Below, piece after piece: positions 44,453 to 50,400 of a stretch of 50,400 nucleotides of DNA. The translations under genes and the position numbers were made by a program. Within the stretch, counting starts at the first letter, position 1. The number at the start of each line of letters is the position of its first letter. The DNA is from Bacteroidota bacterium (GTDB lineage Bacteria; Bacteroidota; Bacteroidia; B-17B0; Aurantibacillaceae). Location of the stretch: the NCBI GenBank assembly GCA_030681615.1, contig JAUXSA010000126.1:1-50400 (forward strand). The letters are read 5' to 3'. The notes under the pieces are model-generated. The model was given only the letters and a program-made list of their open reading frames with translations, was not told where the DNA came from and searched no databases.

Positions 44453-45052
44453 ATGATAAACAAAATTATTTTTTCACTAATTGCTGTTATTTTTCTTAGC
44501 TCATGCGCTAATAAATTCAGTTTAACCAAACGTAAATACACAAAGGGTTATTATTTTGCTTCGTCAAAGAACAATTCGTCAGGCAAAAAAGAAAATGGGC
44601 AGAAAGAAGTTGTTGCAAAACATTTAAACAAAAAGAACTCAGTTCTTCCTGTTGAATCTACTTCTGCTATTGAAATTAAAAATGAGCCGGTATTAGTATT
44701 TACAAATAATGAGACCGTTTTAATAAAAAAAGTTGCTTCAAAACACGCAGCGTCAAACATTACTGCTTCGGCTAAAACTAAAGAACAATTCACATCAAAA
44801 CCCCACTTTAAAGTTGTTGCAAAAGAACAACCCTTTAATAAGGATTTGCAAAAAAAAGGATCAAGTGATGCTAATTTTGTATTAATGGTTATTTTATGTT
44901 TTTTTCCATTCATTAACCTTATTCCGGTTTATTTACATGATGGCAAGAAGGTTACCCTTAATTTTATTATCACCCTTATACTTGATTTTACCTGGGTTTT
45001 AGGCGTTGTATATGCGCTTTTGGTAATATTAGACGTGGTAGATCTTGCGTAG
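44453..45052 (+). CDS. Lipoprotein-Pmp3/YqaE fusion
   Basis: The 199-residue protein begins with a lipoprotein signal (MINKIIFSLIAVIFLSSC, lipobox LSSC), followed by about 115 mostly polar, Lys/Ser-rich residues (starting ANKFSLTKRKYTKGYY). Residues about 140-199 match the Pmp3/YqaE family: VLMVILCFFPFINLIPVYLHD, GKKVTLNFIITLILDF and a final helix WVLGVVYALLVILDV. Stand-alone Pmp3/YqaE proteins of about 55 residues affect membrane potential and stress tolerance in other organisms. Here the domain is tethered to a lipidated tail, so the protein would be anchored by both ends. Confidence 0.85.
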   Translation: MINKIIFSLIAVIFLSSCANKFSLTKRKYTKGYYFASSKNNSSGKKENGQKEVVAKHLNKKNSVLPVESTSAIEIKNEPVLVFTNNETVLIKKVASKHAASNITASAKTKEQFTSKPHFKVVAKEQPFNKDLQKKGSSDANFVLMVILCFFPFINLIPVYLHDGKKVTLNFIITLILDFTWVLGVVYALLVILDVVDLA

Positions 45053-45162
45053 CACATGAATAGCTAAATCAATACAGACTGTTATTAATTTGGTGAATTT
45101 TAACTTTTAAACTGAATTAAATGTCCTATATTTACAGTATTAACTCGTTAAAAATCCAGACA

Positions 45163-45396
45163 ATGAAAAAATTATTTTTAATGGCAGCTTTCGCCGGTTT
45201 ATTAGGAAGCACTGCTGTTGCCAACAATAAAGAAGGTGACGACAAAGATAAAAAAGCAAAAAAAGAATGTTGCAAAAAAGGCGAAGGTAAAGCTTGTGCC
45301 GGTGAGAAAAAAGAAACCTGTAATAAAGGCGAAAAATCTTGCTGCAAAAAGAAAGCTGAAGCTTCTGCTGAAACAAATGCAGACGAAAAAAAATAA
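45163..45396 (+). CDS. Small exported Cys/Lys-rich protein
   Basis: With the ATG at 45163 the 77-residue product has a signal peptide (MKKLFLMAAFAGLLGSTAVA) and a mature part of about 57 residues with six cysteines in clusters: KKECCKK, KACAG, ETCNKG and SCCKKK, and an acidic-then-Ala-rich tail. An ATG at 45121 is in frame but would put 14 extra polar residues before the signal peptide. Similar Lys/Cys-rich exported peptides are scattered in Bacteroidota. Metal binding or redox buffering is a guess. A strong terminator follows. Confidence 0.75.
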   Translation: MKKLFLMAAFAGLLGSTAVANNKEGDDKDKKAKKECCKKGEGKACAGEKKETCNKGEKSCCKKKAEASAETNADEKK

Positions 45397-45419
45397 TCTG
45401 TAATTCGTTACAAAAAATT

Positions 45420-45451
45420 AAACCCTTTCCGCAACCGGAAAGGGTTTTTTT
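45420..45451 (+). terminator. Rho-independent terminator
   Basis: AACCCTTTCCG pairs with CGGAAAGGGTT around a CAAC loop and runs into T7, 24 nt after the stop of the Cys-rich peptide gene. Confidence 0.93.
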
Positions 45452-45474
45452 ATTCCCCCGTTTGGGGGTATTTT
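45452..45474 (+). terminator. Second hairpin after the terminator
   Basis: CCCCC (45455-45459) pairs with GGGGG (45464-45468) around GTTT, followed by TATTTT. It sits exactly at the end of the first terminator's T run, just like the pair at 2721-2777. Confidence 0.5.
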
Positions 45475-45519
45475 ACTAAAAATGTTGTTAAACGATCCAT
45501 TATTCCTCAATGTAAATTA

Positions 45520-45527
45520 TATCTTTG
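45520..45527 (+). promoter_or_regulatory. -7 element for the subtilase gene
   Basis: TATCTTTG matches TAnnTTTG, 22 nt before the ATG at 45550. The -33 TTG is not evident at the usual spacing. Confidence 0.5.
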
Positions 45528-45549
45528 TTTAACCTTAATTATATCTTAA

Positions 45550-47160
45550 ATGAAACAATTTTTTTTATCCGTTGCCCTCCTCTCCACTTTATTCTTTAAT
45601 GCGCAGGAGAAACGCCCTGACAATTGGTTTAATATGGATCCTACTAACGACAAAATAAATGGCGTTAGTACCGAGAGAACTTATCAGGAATTACTTAAAG
45701 ATAAGAAATCTACAACGGTTATTGTAGGTGTTATTGATAGTGGTGTGGATTACAATCACGAAGACCTTAAAGATGTCATGTGGGTAAATCCAAACGAAAT
45801 TGCCGGCAATGGCATTGATGATGACAAGAACGGTTACATAGATGATATTCATGGATGGAATTTTATTGGTGGCAGGGATGGGAAAAATGTAGATGCTGAT
45901 AATCTTGAGATCACACGTTTAATGCGTAAAATGAAACCAAAATTTGACGGAAAGACTGAAGCAGATTTTACGTCAAAAGAAGATAAAAAAGACTTTGCTT
46001 TTTACCAGGTTCTTAAAGAAGACTTTGCTAAAACAAAAGATAAATTTGAAGGCCCTTATAACCAGCTAAAGTTTTTGTATGAAGGTCTAACAGCATTAAA
46101 TAAAAATGCAAAAAGCCAATTGGGTGCTGATACAATAGACGCAAAGCTATTGCAGAATTTTGAACCTAAAGAAAGGTCGGACAAGCAAATGAAACTGGTA
46201 GCCGGAGCAATGATGAAAAACGGACAAGGCAATAACCTTGATGGGTGTATTACAGGACTAAAAGAAGGTTACGATCATTTTAAACCTTATGTTGAAGTAG
46301 GATTGAACCTGGACTATGATCCGCGTAGTATTGTGGGTGATGATTATAACAACTCTTATGAAAAATATTATGGTAACCCAGATTGTAAAGGCCCCGGTAG
46401 TACGCACGGTACGCATGTGGCCGGTATAATAGGCGCTTCACGAAAAAATGGCAAAGGTATGGATGGTGTTGCGGCGGATGTTAGGATCATGGCTATTCGC
46501 TGTGTACCAAACGGAGATGAACGTGATAAAGATGTTGCTAACGCTATCAGATATGCTGTAGATAATGGTGCTACAATTTTAAATATGAGTTTTGGTAAAA
46601 AATATAGCTGGGACAAAAAAGTGGTAGACGATGCCGTAAAATACGCAGAAAGCAAAGGTGTATTATTAATGCATGCTGCCGGAAACGATCACACAGATAT
46701 TGATGAAGTGGTACATTACCCTTGCAAAAAATACGAAAATGGAGATGCAGCTTCTAACTTTATAGATGTTGGTGCGTTAAACTGGCAACCGGCTGATAAG
46801 ATAGTGGCGACCTTCTCTAATTATGGTAAAAAAACTGTAGATATTTTTGCTCCCGGAGTTGACATCTATTCAACATTACCAGAAAATGAGTATAAAGATC
46901 TTAGCGGTACAAGTATGGCAACACCAGTTGCCTGTGGTGTTGCAGCGGTTTTAAAATCATACTACCCTACATTAACGCCTCAGCAACTTAAAAAGATCTT
47001 AATTAAAAGCAGTATTAAAACTTATAAAAACGAAAAAGTAATAAAGCCAGGAACTAAAGATGAAATGATAAAGTTTGATAAACTGGGCAAGAATGGTGGT
47101 ATAGTAAATTTATTTGAGGCTGTTAAAATGGCTGAGAAGTTTACGAAAACTAAGACCTAA
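45550..47160 (+). CDS. S8 family subtilisin-like serine protease
   Basis: The 536-residue protein has a signal peptide (about 1-18, ending FFNAQ) and the catalytic triad in order: Asp63 (VGVIDSGVDYNHEDL), His near residue 288 (STHGTHVAGIIGA) and Ser near 454 (SGTSMATPVACG), plus the oxyanion region HAAGND. A charged insertion of about 150 residues lies between the Asp and His motifs (DKKDFAFYQVLKEDFAKTKD is typical), larger than in secreted subtilisins. No T9SS sorting domain is visible at the C-terminus (ends EKFTKTKT), so it is probably periplasmic. It is monocistronic, with its own promoter element and terminator. Confidence 0.93.
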   Translation: MKQFFLSVALLSTLFFNAQEKRPDNWFNMDPTNDKINGVSTERTYQELLKDKKSTTVIVGVIDSGVDYNHEDLKDVMWVNPNEIAGNGIDDDKNGYIDDIHGWNFIGGRDGKNVDADNLEITRLMRKMKPKFDGKTEADFTSKEDKKDFAFYQVLKEDFAKTKDKFEGPYNQLKFLYEGLTALNKNAKSQLGADTIDAKLLQNFEPKERSDKQMKLVAGAMMKNGQGNNLDGCITGLKEGYDHFKPYVEVGLNLDYDPRSIVGDDYNNSYEKYYGNPDCKGPGSTHGTHVAGIIGASRKNGKGMDGVAADVRIMAIRCVPNGDERDKDVANAIRYAVDNGATILNMSFGKKYSWDKKVVDDAVKYAESKGVLLMHAAGNDHTDIDEVVHYPCKKYENGDAASNFIDVGALNWQPADKIVATFSNYGKKTVDIFAPGVDIYSTLPENEYKDLSGTSMATPVACGVAAVLKSYYPTLTPQQLKKILIKSSIKTYKNEKVIKPGTKDEMIKFDKLGKNGGIVNLFEAVKMAEKFTKTKT

Positions 47161-47179
47161 AACACCTTTTTTTTAATAG

Positions 47180-47211
47180 AAAAAGCCATCTCTAATCAAG
47201 ATGGCTTTTTT
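47180..47211 (+). terminator. Rho-independent terminator of the subtilase gene
   Basis: AAAAAGCCATCT pairs with AGATGGCTTTTT around a 7-nt loop, followed by T. Confidence 0.92.
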
Positions 47212-47372
47212 GTTGTGTCAGGCGAAGGGTTAAAATGTCGAAGTTATTTATATAAAGATATGTTAAAAATAGTCGGGTTAAAAGCCAAATTTTAAAATCT
47301 ATCAATAGTTCACTTCTTTAATAGCTTATTTTTAATCCCCAGTATTTTAAAGATTTATAGAAATTTAAAATA

Positions 47373-47606
47373 ATGGAAAGTATGGAAATTAACAATTTGA
47401 AAACTCAAAAAGAAGGTTGTAAACCTTTAAAAATTTACAAAAAATACTCTAGAAGGTTTGGTTACTATAATATCTTTCCCGAAATAAGACTTAGCGGCAA
47501 ATGGCTTCAAAACTTAGGATTTAATTGTGGGCAAAAAGTAATTATCATCCACGAAAAAAACCGAATAGTTATTAGAAATTCAAAGAAAATTATAGTAAAG
47601 TTATAA
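47373..47606 (+). CDS. SymE-like (type I toxin-related) small protein
   Basis: The 77-residue basic protein has a C-terminal half with the SymE toxin pattern: IFPEIRLSGKWLQNLGFNCG, then a VIIIHEKNRIVI strand pair. In E. coli SymE is an SOS-induced, AbrB-fold toxin controlled by the antisense RNA SymR. The P-x-I-x-L-x-G-K-W-L-x-x-x-GF-x-x-G core is present. No partner protein is encoded beside it. The stop lies 13 bp from the convergent end of the caspase-like operon, so that transcript would run antisense to it. A weak AT-rich hairpin with a T run (about 47605-47630) may end its transcript. Confidence 0.72.
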   Translation: MESMEINNLKTQKEGCKPLKIYKKYSRRFGYYNIFPEIRLSGKWLQNLGFNCGQKVIIIHEKNRIVIRNSKKIIVKL

Positions 47607-47619
47607 GATATTTAAAGCT

Positions 47620-47787
47620 TTAATCTTTTTCGTTGGGATTACTTTTAGGCGTAATACCCTCACTTAATTTTCCTCTATCATCGGGTTGTGTAGAAGGAAT
47701 TACTATTTTATCAGGAGCAGTTGTAGTATTATTGCCTGAATTATTATTATTTCCTAAATTGTTGTTTTGGTTATCGTTATTACTCAT
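47620..47787 (-). CDS. 55-residue Asn-rich peptide, last gene of the caspase-like operon
   Basis: The ORF begins MSNNDNQNNN, is rich in Asn in its first half and polar throughout (TAPDKIVIP in the middle, NPNEKD at the end), with no signal or membrane segment. Its ATG overlaps the TGA of the membrane-protein gene as ATGA, which argues that it is translated. No family is recognised. It could be a disordered tail factor, an inhibitor, or a substrate of the protease encoded two genes upstream; none of these is shown. Confidence 0.55.
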   Translation of the reverse strand: MSNNDNQNNNLGNNNNSGNNTTTAPDKIVIPSTQPDDRGKLSEGITPKSNPNEKD

Positions 47788-48305
47788 TTTTTCTTTGGTT
47801 TTGAAATTTCAATTTTTATTGTTTCAGAATTTGGTCGAAAGAACATATTTAATGAAAGTACAATTATTGATAATACTATTGCTATTTGGGTTAAATTAAT
47901 ACCAATTCTATATGCTTTGTTAACTCTTTCTAATATTGGCGTATTGCTATGAATACTATCCCTATTTACGGCGATTTCAAACAAAATTGCATCGCCATAA
48001 GATTTATTGATAGCATCCTGATATTTTTCAGGGGCTAAACCTTGTTCCAATCGTTTTAAATAATAAATACTAATCAAATAAATTAGAGCTACACTAATTA
48101 TTAATATTGGTACTATTGCAACAATTTTTATCCAAAATAATGAATCCGCTATACCACCAAGAAAAAATGGTACAAATAGCGTATTAAGTCCAATTATTGT
48201 TGATGCAACCGATCTTTTTTCTCGATAAGTATTTAACTGCCTATCGATCCATTCCTTTGATTTTTCAGCCAAATATTTAGCAGTTTCAATATCTAATCCA
48301 GCCAT
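47784..48305 (-). CDS. Three-helix membrane protein, candidate effector
   Basis: The 173-residue protein has an amphipathic charged N-terminal helix (about 5-32), then TM1 (about 33-53, ASTIIGLNTLFVPFFLGGI), TM2 (about 57-82, IVAIVPILIISVALIYLISI), about 50 soluble residues and TM3 (about 134-156, IAIVLSIIVLSLNMFF), with a short basic tail ending PKKK. The shape recalls small membrane effectors of bacterial conflict systems (for example SLATT-type), but I do not claim family membership. It overlaps the upstream 125-residue ORF by 13 nt and the downstream 55-residue ORF by 4 nt, so all should be made together. Confidence 0.8.
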   Translation of the reverse strand: MAGLDIETAKYLAEKSKEWIDRQLNTYREKRSVASTIIGLNTLFVPFFLGGIADSLFWIKIVAIVPILIISVALIYLISIYYLKRLEQGLAPEKYQDAINKSYGDAILFEIAVNRDSIHSNTPILERVNKAYRIGINLTQIAIVLSIIVLSLNMFFRPNSETIKIEISKPKKK

Positions 48306-48670
48306 AATGTAGGATCAGAAGTCAAAAATACATCCCCACATTCAGCCAACTTTTCATCAATGAGCGGATAAAATTCATCGTCAAATTCTTTTATAAGCTG
48401 CTTTAACCTGAGATAATCAGCATTTACGTTAGCAGATAGCGGATCAATACTTAAAGTTGTAGTATGAAAAGGTTTAGAAATCTTTGAAATTTCCACCTCT
48501 TTACCATCAAAATAAAAACCTTTCAAAGTATTTGTTAATTTTAAAATAACCTCGCCTTCATGTATAGGACTTTTACAGGAAAGTACTTGTTTAAGTTCGT
48601 AAGTATAATTCCTAGTCGCCCTCCATCCATCTAACAATTCTTGCATTTTTCTTTTAGATTCTTCTTTCAT
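48293..48670 (-). CDS. 125-residue protein of unknown function in the caspase-like operon
   Basis: This soluble protein has no signal or membrane segment. It begins with a basic helix (KEESKRKMQELLDGW), has a beta-rich middle (GEVILKLTNTLKGFYFDGKEV and following) and ends with an acidic helix (LKQLIKEFDDEFYPLIDEKL) and the tail DPTLWLD. Two cysteines are visible (SCKS and ECGD). No family is recognised. It lies 12 nt downstream of the protease gene and overlaps the membrane-protein gene, so it could be an adaptor, a sensor or an inhibitor of the protease; this is inference from position only. Confidence 0.75.
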   Translation of the reverse strand: MKEESKRKMQELLDGWRATRNYTYELKQVLSCKSPIHEGEVILKLTNTLKGFYFDGKEVEISKISKPFHTTTLSIDPLSANVNADYLRLKQLIKEFDDEFYPLIDEKLAECGDVFLTSDPTLWLD

Positions 48671-48682
48671 AATAATTTTTAA

Positions 48683-49447
48683 TTAATAAAGATAACTTTG
48701 TATTAATTCTGTTCCAAGTCTAATACCAATCGGAAAATTAACTTCTTCATCTGATCTTAATTGAATTGGTAATTGATTATTTCTATAAACCCTCATTTCC
48801 TTTTTACTTAAATTTAATGCACCTGTACCTAATAAAACAGAATAAGGTTCAATTTTATCTGCCCATTTTGAAATTGAAGTAACTAAAGACTTAGAAAAAT
48901 GGCTTCCGCTAGCATCCAAATAAGATAATTGGTTCGGTGAACAAGAAGATATAACTTGCACACCTGGCTTAGACTTAAGAATAGCATTATTAAAAATTCT
49001 TCGCGCTTTGTCAAAGTCAATATGTCCATCAAAATTTTCTGTTAAAACATCACCAAAACCTGTCAAATTAAAATAAGATGGTGTTATTTTGCTACATTTA
49101 TCTAATATTATTAATTTTTTTGGTGACTGACACATTTTTATCAGTTGAATTAAACTGATAATTTGTTTTTCATTCAACCAAAGCATATCACGATTATTGG
49201 TTCGATCTATATAACCGTGCCCAGAAAAAACTATTGTTGTAAAATCAGTAGGATTCTTTGCGAAAAAATCTTTTAGAATAGCAACTGTTGGATTAAAACA
49301 ATAAAACGCTTCCTCATTATAATACGCTCCACCTGTTGCAGATGTAAATAGTGGAATATATCTATTAACATCATTGGTTACCCCATTATAAAATGTTCTT
49401 TTCCCTTCAGATAAACGGGAACCTATAATTAAAACCTTTCTATTCAT
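48683..49447 (-). CDS. Caspase-like (C14-type) cysteine protease
   Basis: The 254-residue protein fits the caspase/metacaspase fold. The first strand and GVTNDVNRY (21-30) match the N-terminal p20 pattern. The catalytic His is in TTIVFSGHGYID (His77) and the catalytic Cys in LIILDKCSK (Cys118), at the usual spacing of about 40 residues. The later block VISSCSPNQLSYLDASGSHFSKSLV fits the small-subunit region. It has no fused sensor or NTPase domain, unlike many bacterial caspase-like proteins, so regulation should come from partners. It is the first gene of a four-gene unit with an unknown soluble protein, a membrane protein and a 55-residue peptide. CHAT proteases are the nearest alternative. 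Confidence 0.82.
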   Translation of the reverse strand: MNRKVLIIGSRLSEGKRTFYNGVTNDVNRYIPLFTSATGGAYYNEEAFYCFNPTVAILKDFFAKNPTDFTTIVFSGHGYIDRTNNRDMLWLNEKQIISLIQLIKMCQSPKKLIILDKCSKITPSYFNLTGFGDVLTENFDGHIDFDKARRIFNNAILKSKPGVQVISSCSPNQLSYLDASGSHFSKSLVTSISKWADKIEPYSVLLGTGALNLSKKEMRVYRNNQLPIQLRSDEEVNFPIGIRLGTELIQSYLY

Positions 49448-49493
49448 ACTATGAAAGTTAATCCATTTTTATTGATTTATTTTCACCAATGAG

Positions 49494-49521
49494 CAAATGG
49501 TAGTATATAATTATTTAGCAA
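49494..49521 (-). promoter_or_regulatory. Possible promoter of the caspase-like operon
   Basis: On the minus strand a TTG (49521-49519) is followed after 16 nt by TACCATTTG (49502-49494), one base longer than the TAnnTTTG consensus. It lies 47 nt before the protease ATG, in the 141-bp gap after the XRE gene. Confidence 0.3.
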
Positions 49522-49588
49522 TGGAATAAACAGAGTAGAAATTTTACACCATTCTTGTTAACGATACATACCGCAAATAATTAAATAA

Positions 49589-49918
49589 TTATTTCTTTTT
49601 AACTGCTGACAGTTTTTTAGGACTAACTTTCTTCTTAGGGCTTTTCTTTGATTTTACCAAACCTCCTAATTCATGGCTATTAAAATCAAAACTCAAATCA
49701 AAAAAGTCTTTGGGTCTTTTATCTAAAGCGATGGCTAGTTTAATTATAGTTGTAATGGTAAGTGGTTTACCATTTTCAATACGGTGCATAGCCGAACGGT
49801 CAATGCCTATCCGTAAGCCAAGTTCTTCAAGAGAAAATTTCTTTTCCTTACGGTATTTAGAAATCAAAATACCCAAATCTTTAAAGAATAATTCCAGTTT
49901 ATTTTTTTGTATTGCCAA
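49589..49918 (-). CDS. XRE family transcriptional regulator with basic tail
   Basis: The 109-residue protein has a helix-turn-helix of the Cro/CI type at about 15-70 (LISKYRKEKKFSLEELGLRI, RSAMHRIENGKPLTITTIIKLA). The last ~25 residues are an unusual Lys/Ser/Pro tail with SPKK motifs (KKSPKKK, VSPKKL), like DNA minor-groove-binding tails. The start must be a non-ATG codon: TTG at 49918 gives MAIQKNK, and no in-frame ATG occurs back to the upstream stop. It is divergent from the 78-residue gene at 50035 and lies just upstream of the caspase-like operon on the same strand, so it may regulate both. Confidence 0.85.
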   Translation of the reverse strand: MAIQKNKLELFFKDLGILISKYRKEKKFSLEELGLRIGIDRSAMHRIENGKPLTITTIIKLAIALDKRPKDFFDLSFDFNSHELGGLVKSKKSPKKKVSPKKLSAVKKK

Positions 49919-49987
49919 ATTCAGTATGGATAATTGTAATTTAATTTATCCGTAGTGCAAAGAATTTGTTAATTTTCTGTTTTTGTG

Positions 49988-50017
49988 TTGCCTTTTTAGT
50001 CAACATAACTATATTTG
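49988..50017 (+). promoter_or_regulatory. Textbook Bacteroidota promoter for the 78-residue gene
   Basis: TTG (49988-49990) and TATATTTG (50010-50017) are separated by 19 nt, fitting TTG-N19-TAnnTTTG. The ATG at 50035 follows after 17 nt. Confidence 0.7.
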
Positions 50018-50034
50018 TCGAATAAATCTTAATA

Positions 50035-50271
50035 ATGGAACGGACAGAAATACTAAACCGTATTATTGAAAAAGGTGGTTTGATGGCTGCCTGCGGCATA
50101 ATATATATTAACGACGAGAAAAAGGCGCATGGTTTTTTAATGGAATGTTTTGAGCAATGTCAAGACCATTCATTTGTAGAATATTGGGGCAAAGAACTTG
50201 TTTTAGATATAATTAAATATGGACAAAGTAATGAAAATGGAAATAATGAGGCAATCAAAACAGCTAAATAA
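50035..50271 (+). CDS. 78-residue protein of unknown function
   Basis: This small, mostly helical acidic protein has an N-terminal helix (ERTEILNRIIEKGGLMAACG), a short central turn (YINDEKKAHGF) and a helix with cysteines (FLMECFEQCQDHSFVEYWG), ending in a polar tail (NENGNNEAIKTAK). There is no signal peptide or membrane segment. No family is recognised. It has the clearest promoter in the window and is transcribed divergently from the XRE regulator, a layout in which the regulator often controls the divergent gene. Confidence 0.65.
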   Translation: MERTEILNRIIEKGGLMAACGIIYINDEKKAHGFLMECFEQCQDHSFVEYWGKELVLDIIKYGQSNENGNNEAIKTAK

Positions 50272-50400
50272 CTGAACTGCGTAAATACGTTCATGCTTTT
50301 TTAAGTTATTGAGAACGCATTACTAAAATGGTCAATTTTATTGATTTCATTTTTTACCCAAAAACTTTAACCCCTTTTCTATACAATATTTAATAAATTC
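50272..50400. other. Right edge of the window, no feature seen
   Basis: The sequence is AT-rich, with stops in all frames and no hairpin followed by a T run. Nothing is assigned here. Confidence 0.6.

Noticed and set aside
47633-47899. Plus-strand 88-residue hydrophobic ORF
   Set aside because: It is antisense to the 55-residue ORF and the 3' end of the membrane-protein gene; its hydrophobic look comes from the antisense of Asn/Lys-rich codons.
47784-48305. Membrane protein as a gasdermin
   Set aside because: Bacterial gasdermins are larger beta-rich proteins without multiple classic transmembrane helices; this one has three hydrophobic helices, so only a loose functional analogy is kept.
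1-50400. tRNA, rRNA, riboswitch or CRISPR features
   Set aside because: No cloverleaf, rRNA core sequence, known riboswitch core or repeat-spacer array was recognised on reading both strands; a covariance-model search would be needed to exclude small RNAs.

Overview
The window is AT-rich chromosomal DNA from a member of the Bacteroidota, most likely a Flavobacteriales- or Sphingobacteriales-like environmental lineage. The evidence is a set of type IX secretion system (T9SS) cargo proteins with gliding-motility-type (CHU_C/type B) or Por-type (type A) C-terminal sorting domains, a PorP/SprF-family protein, promoters of the Bacteroidota form TTG-N~19-TAnnTTTG, weak or absent Shine-Dalgarno sequences, and families that are common in this phylum (DUF2911, GxxExxY, OMP beta-barrels, bacilliredoxin). 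I saw no rRNA or tRNA genes, CRISPR array, phage or intact insertion sequence.

Layout. 1-8.1 kb: two paralogous giant surface proteins built from Ig-like modules (the first cut by the window edge), followed by a PorP/SprF-like partner. 8.3-15.8 kb: a DUF2911 protein, then a minus-strand cluster of an exported PIG-L deacetylase, a GxxExxY cassette, a 38-residue membrane peptide and a sodium:solute symporter, then a T9SS type A cargo and the pseudouridine synthase RluF. 15.8-20 kb: a TPR/SpoIIE-type phosphatase sensor, an outer-membrane barrel, a small lipoprotein gene broken by an in-frame stop, a disordered peptide and a DUF2383 four-helix protein. 20-32.4 kb: mostly housekeeping genes (LD-carboxypeptidase, dihydrolipoyl dehydrogenase, M16 protease, bacilliredoxin, coiled-coil lipoprotein, methyltransferase, a 917-residue Lys/Ala-repeat protein, FAD oxidoreductase, cytidine deaminase). 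32.6-38 kb: a PKD-repeat T9SS type B adhesin and a type A cargo gene that sits exactly between two perfect 28-bp direct repeats. 38-47.2 kb: an ECF sigma operon with a membrane partner and an FGE/SUMF1-like protein, then gpmA, a HAD hydrolase, map, an EEP-family protein, a lipoprotein-Pmp3 fusion, a Cys/Lys-rich exported peptide and a subtilase.

47.3-50.4 kb looks like accessory DNA with a defence-like flavour: a SymE-like toxin gene converges on a compact minus-strand operon encoding a caspase-like protease (His77/Cys118), a 125-residue unknown protein, a three-helix membrane protein and a 55-residue Asn-rich peptide. These genes are joined by overlaps or a 12-nt gap. An XRE regulator with a TTG start lies upstream. 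This protease plus membrane-protein operon is the best candidate for an undescribed system. A working model, which is inference only, is a regulated protease that acts on or with a membrane effector.

Small genes that are easy to miss were added: the 38-residue peptide at 10890-11006, the broken lipoprotein at 18711-18908 and the 55-residue peptide at 47620-47787. Starts were shortened for the M16 protease, the coiled-coil lipoprotein and the Cys-rich peptide, because signal peptides begin at internal methionines.
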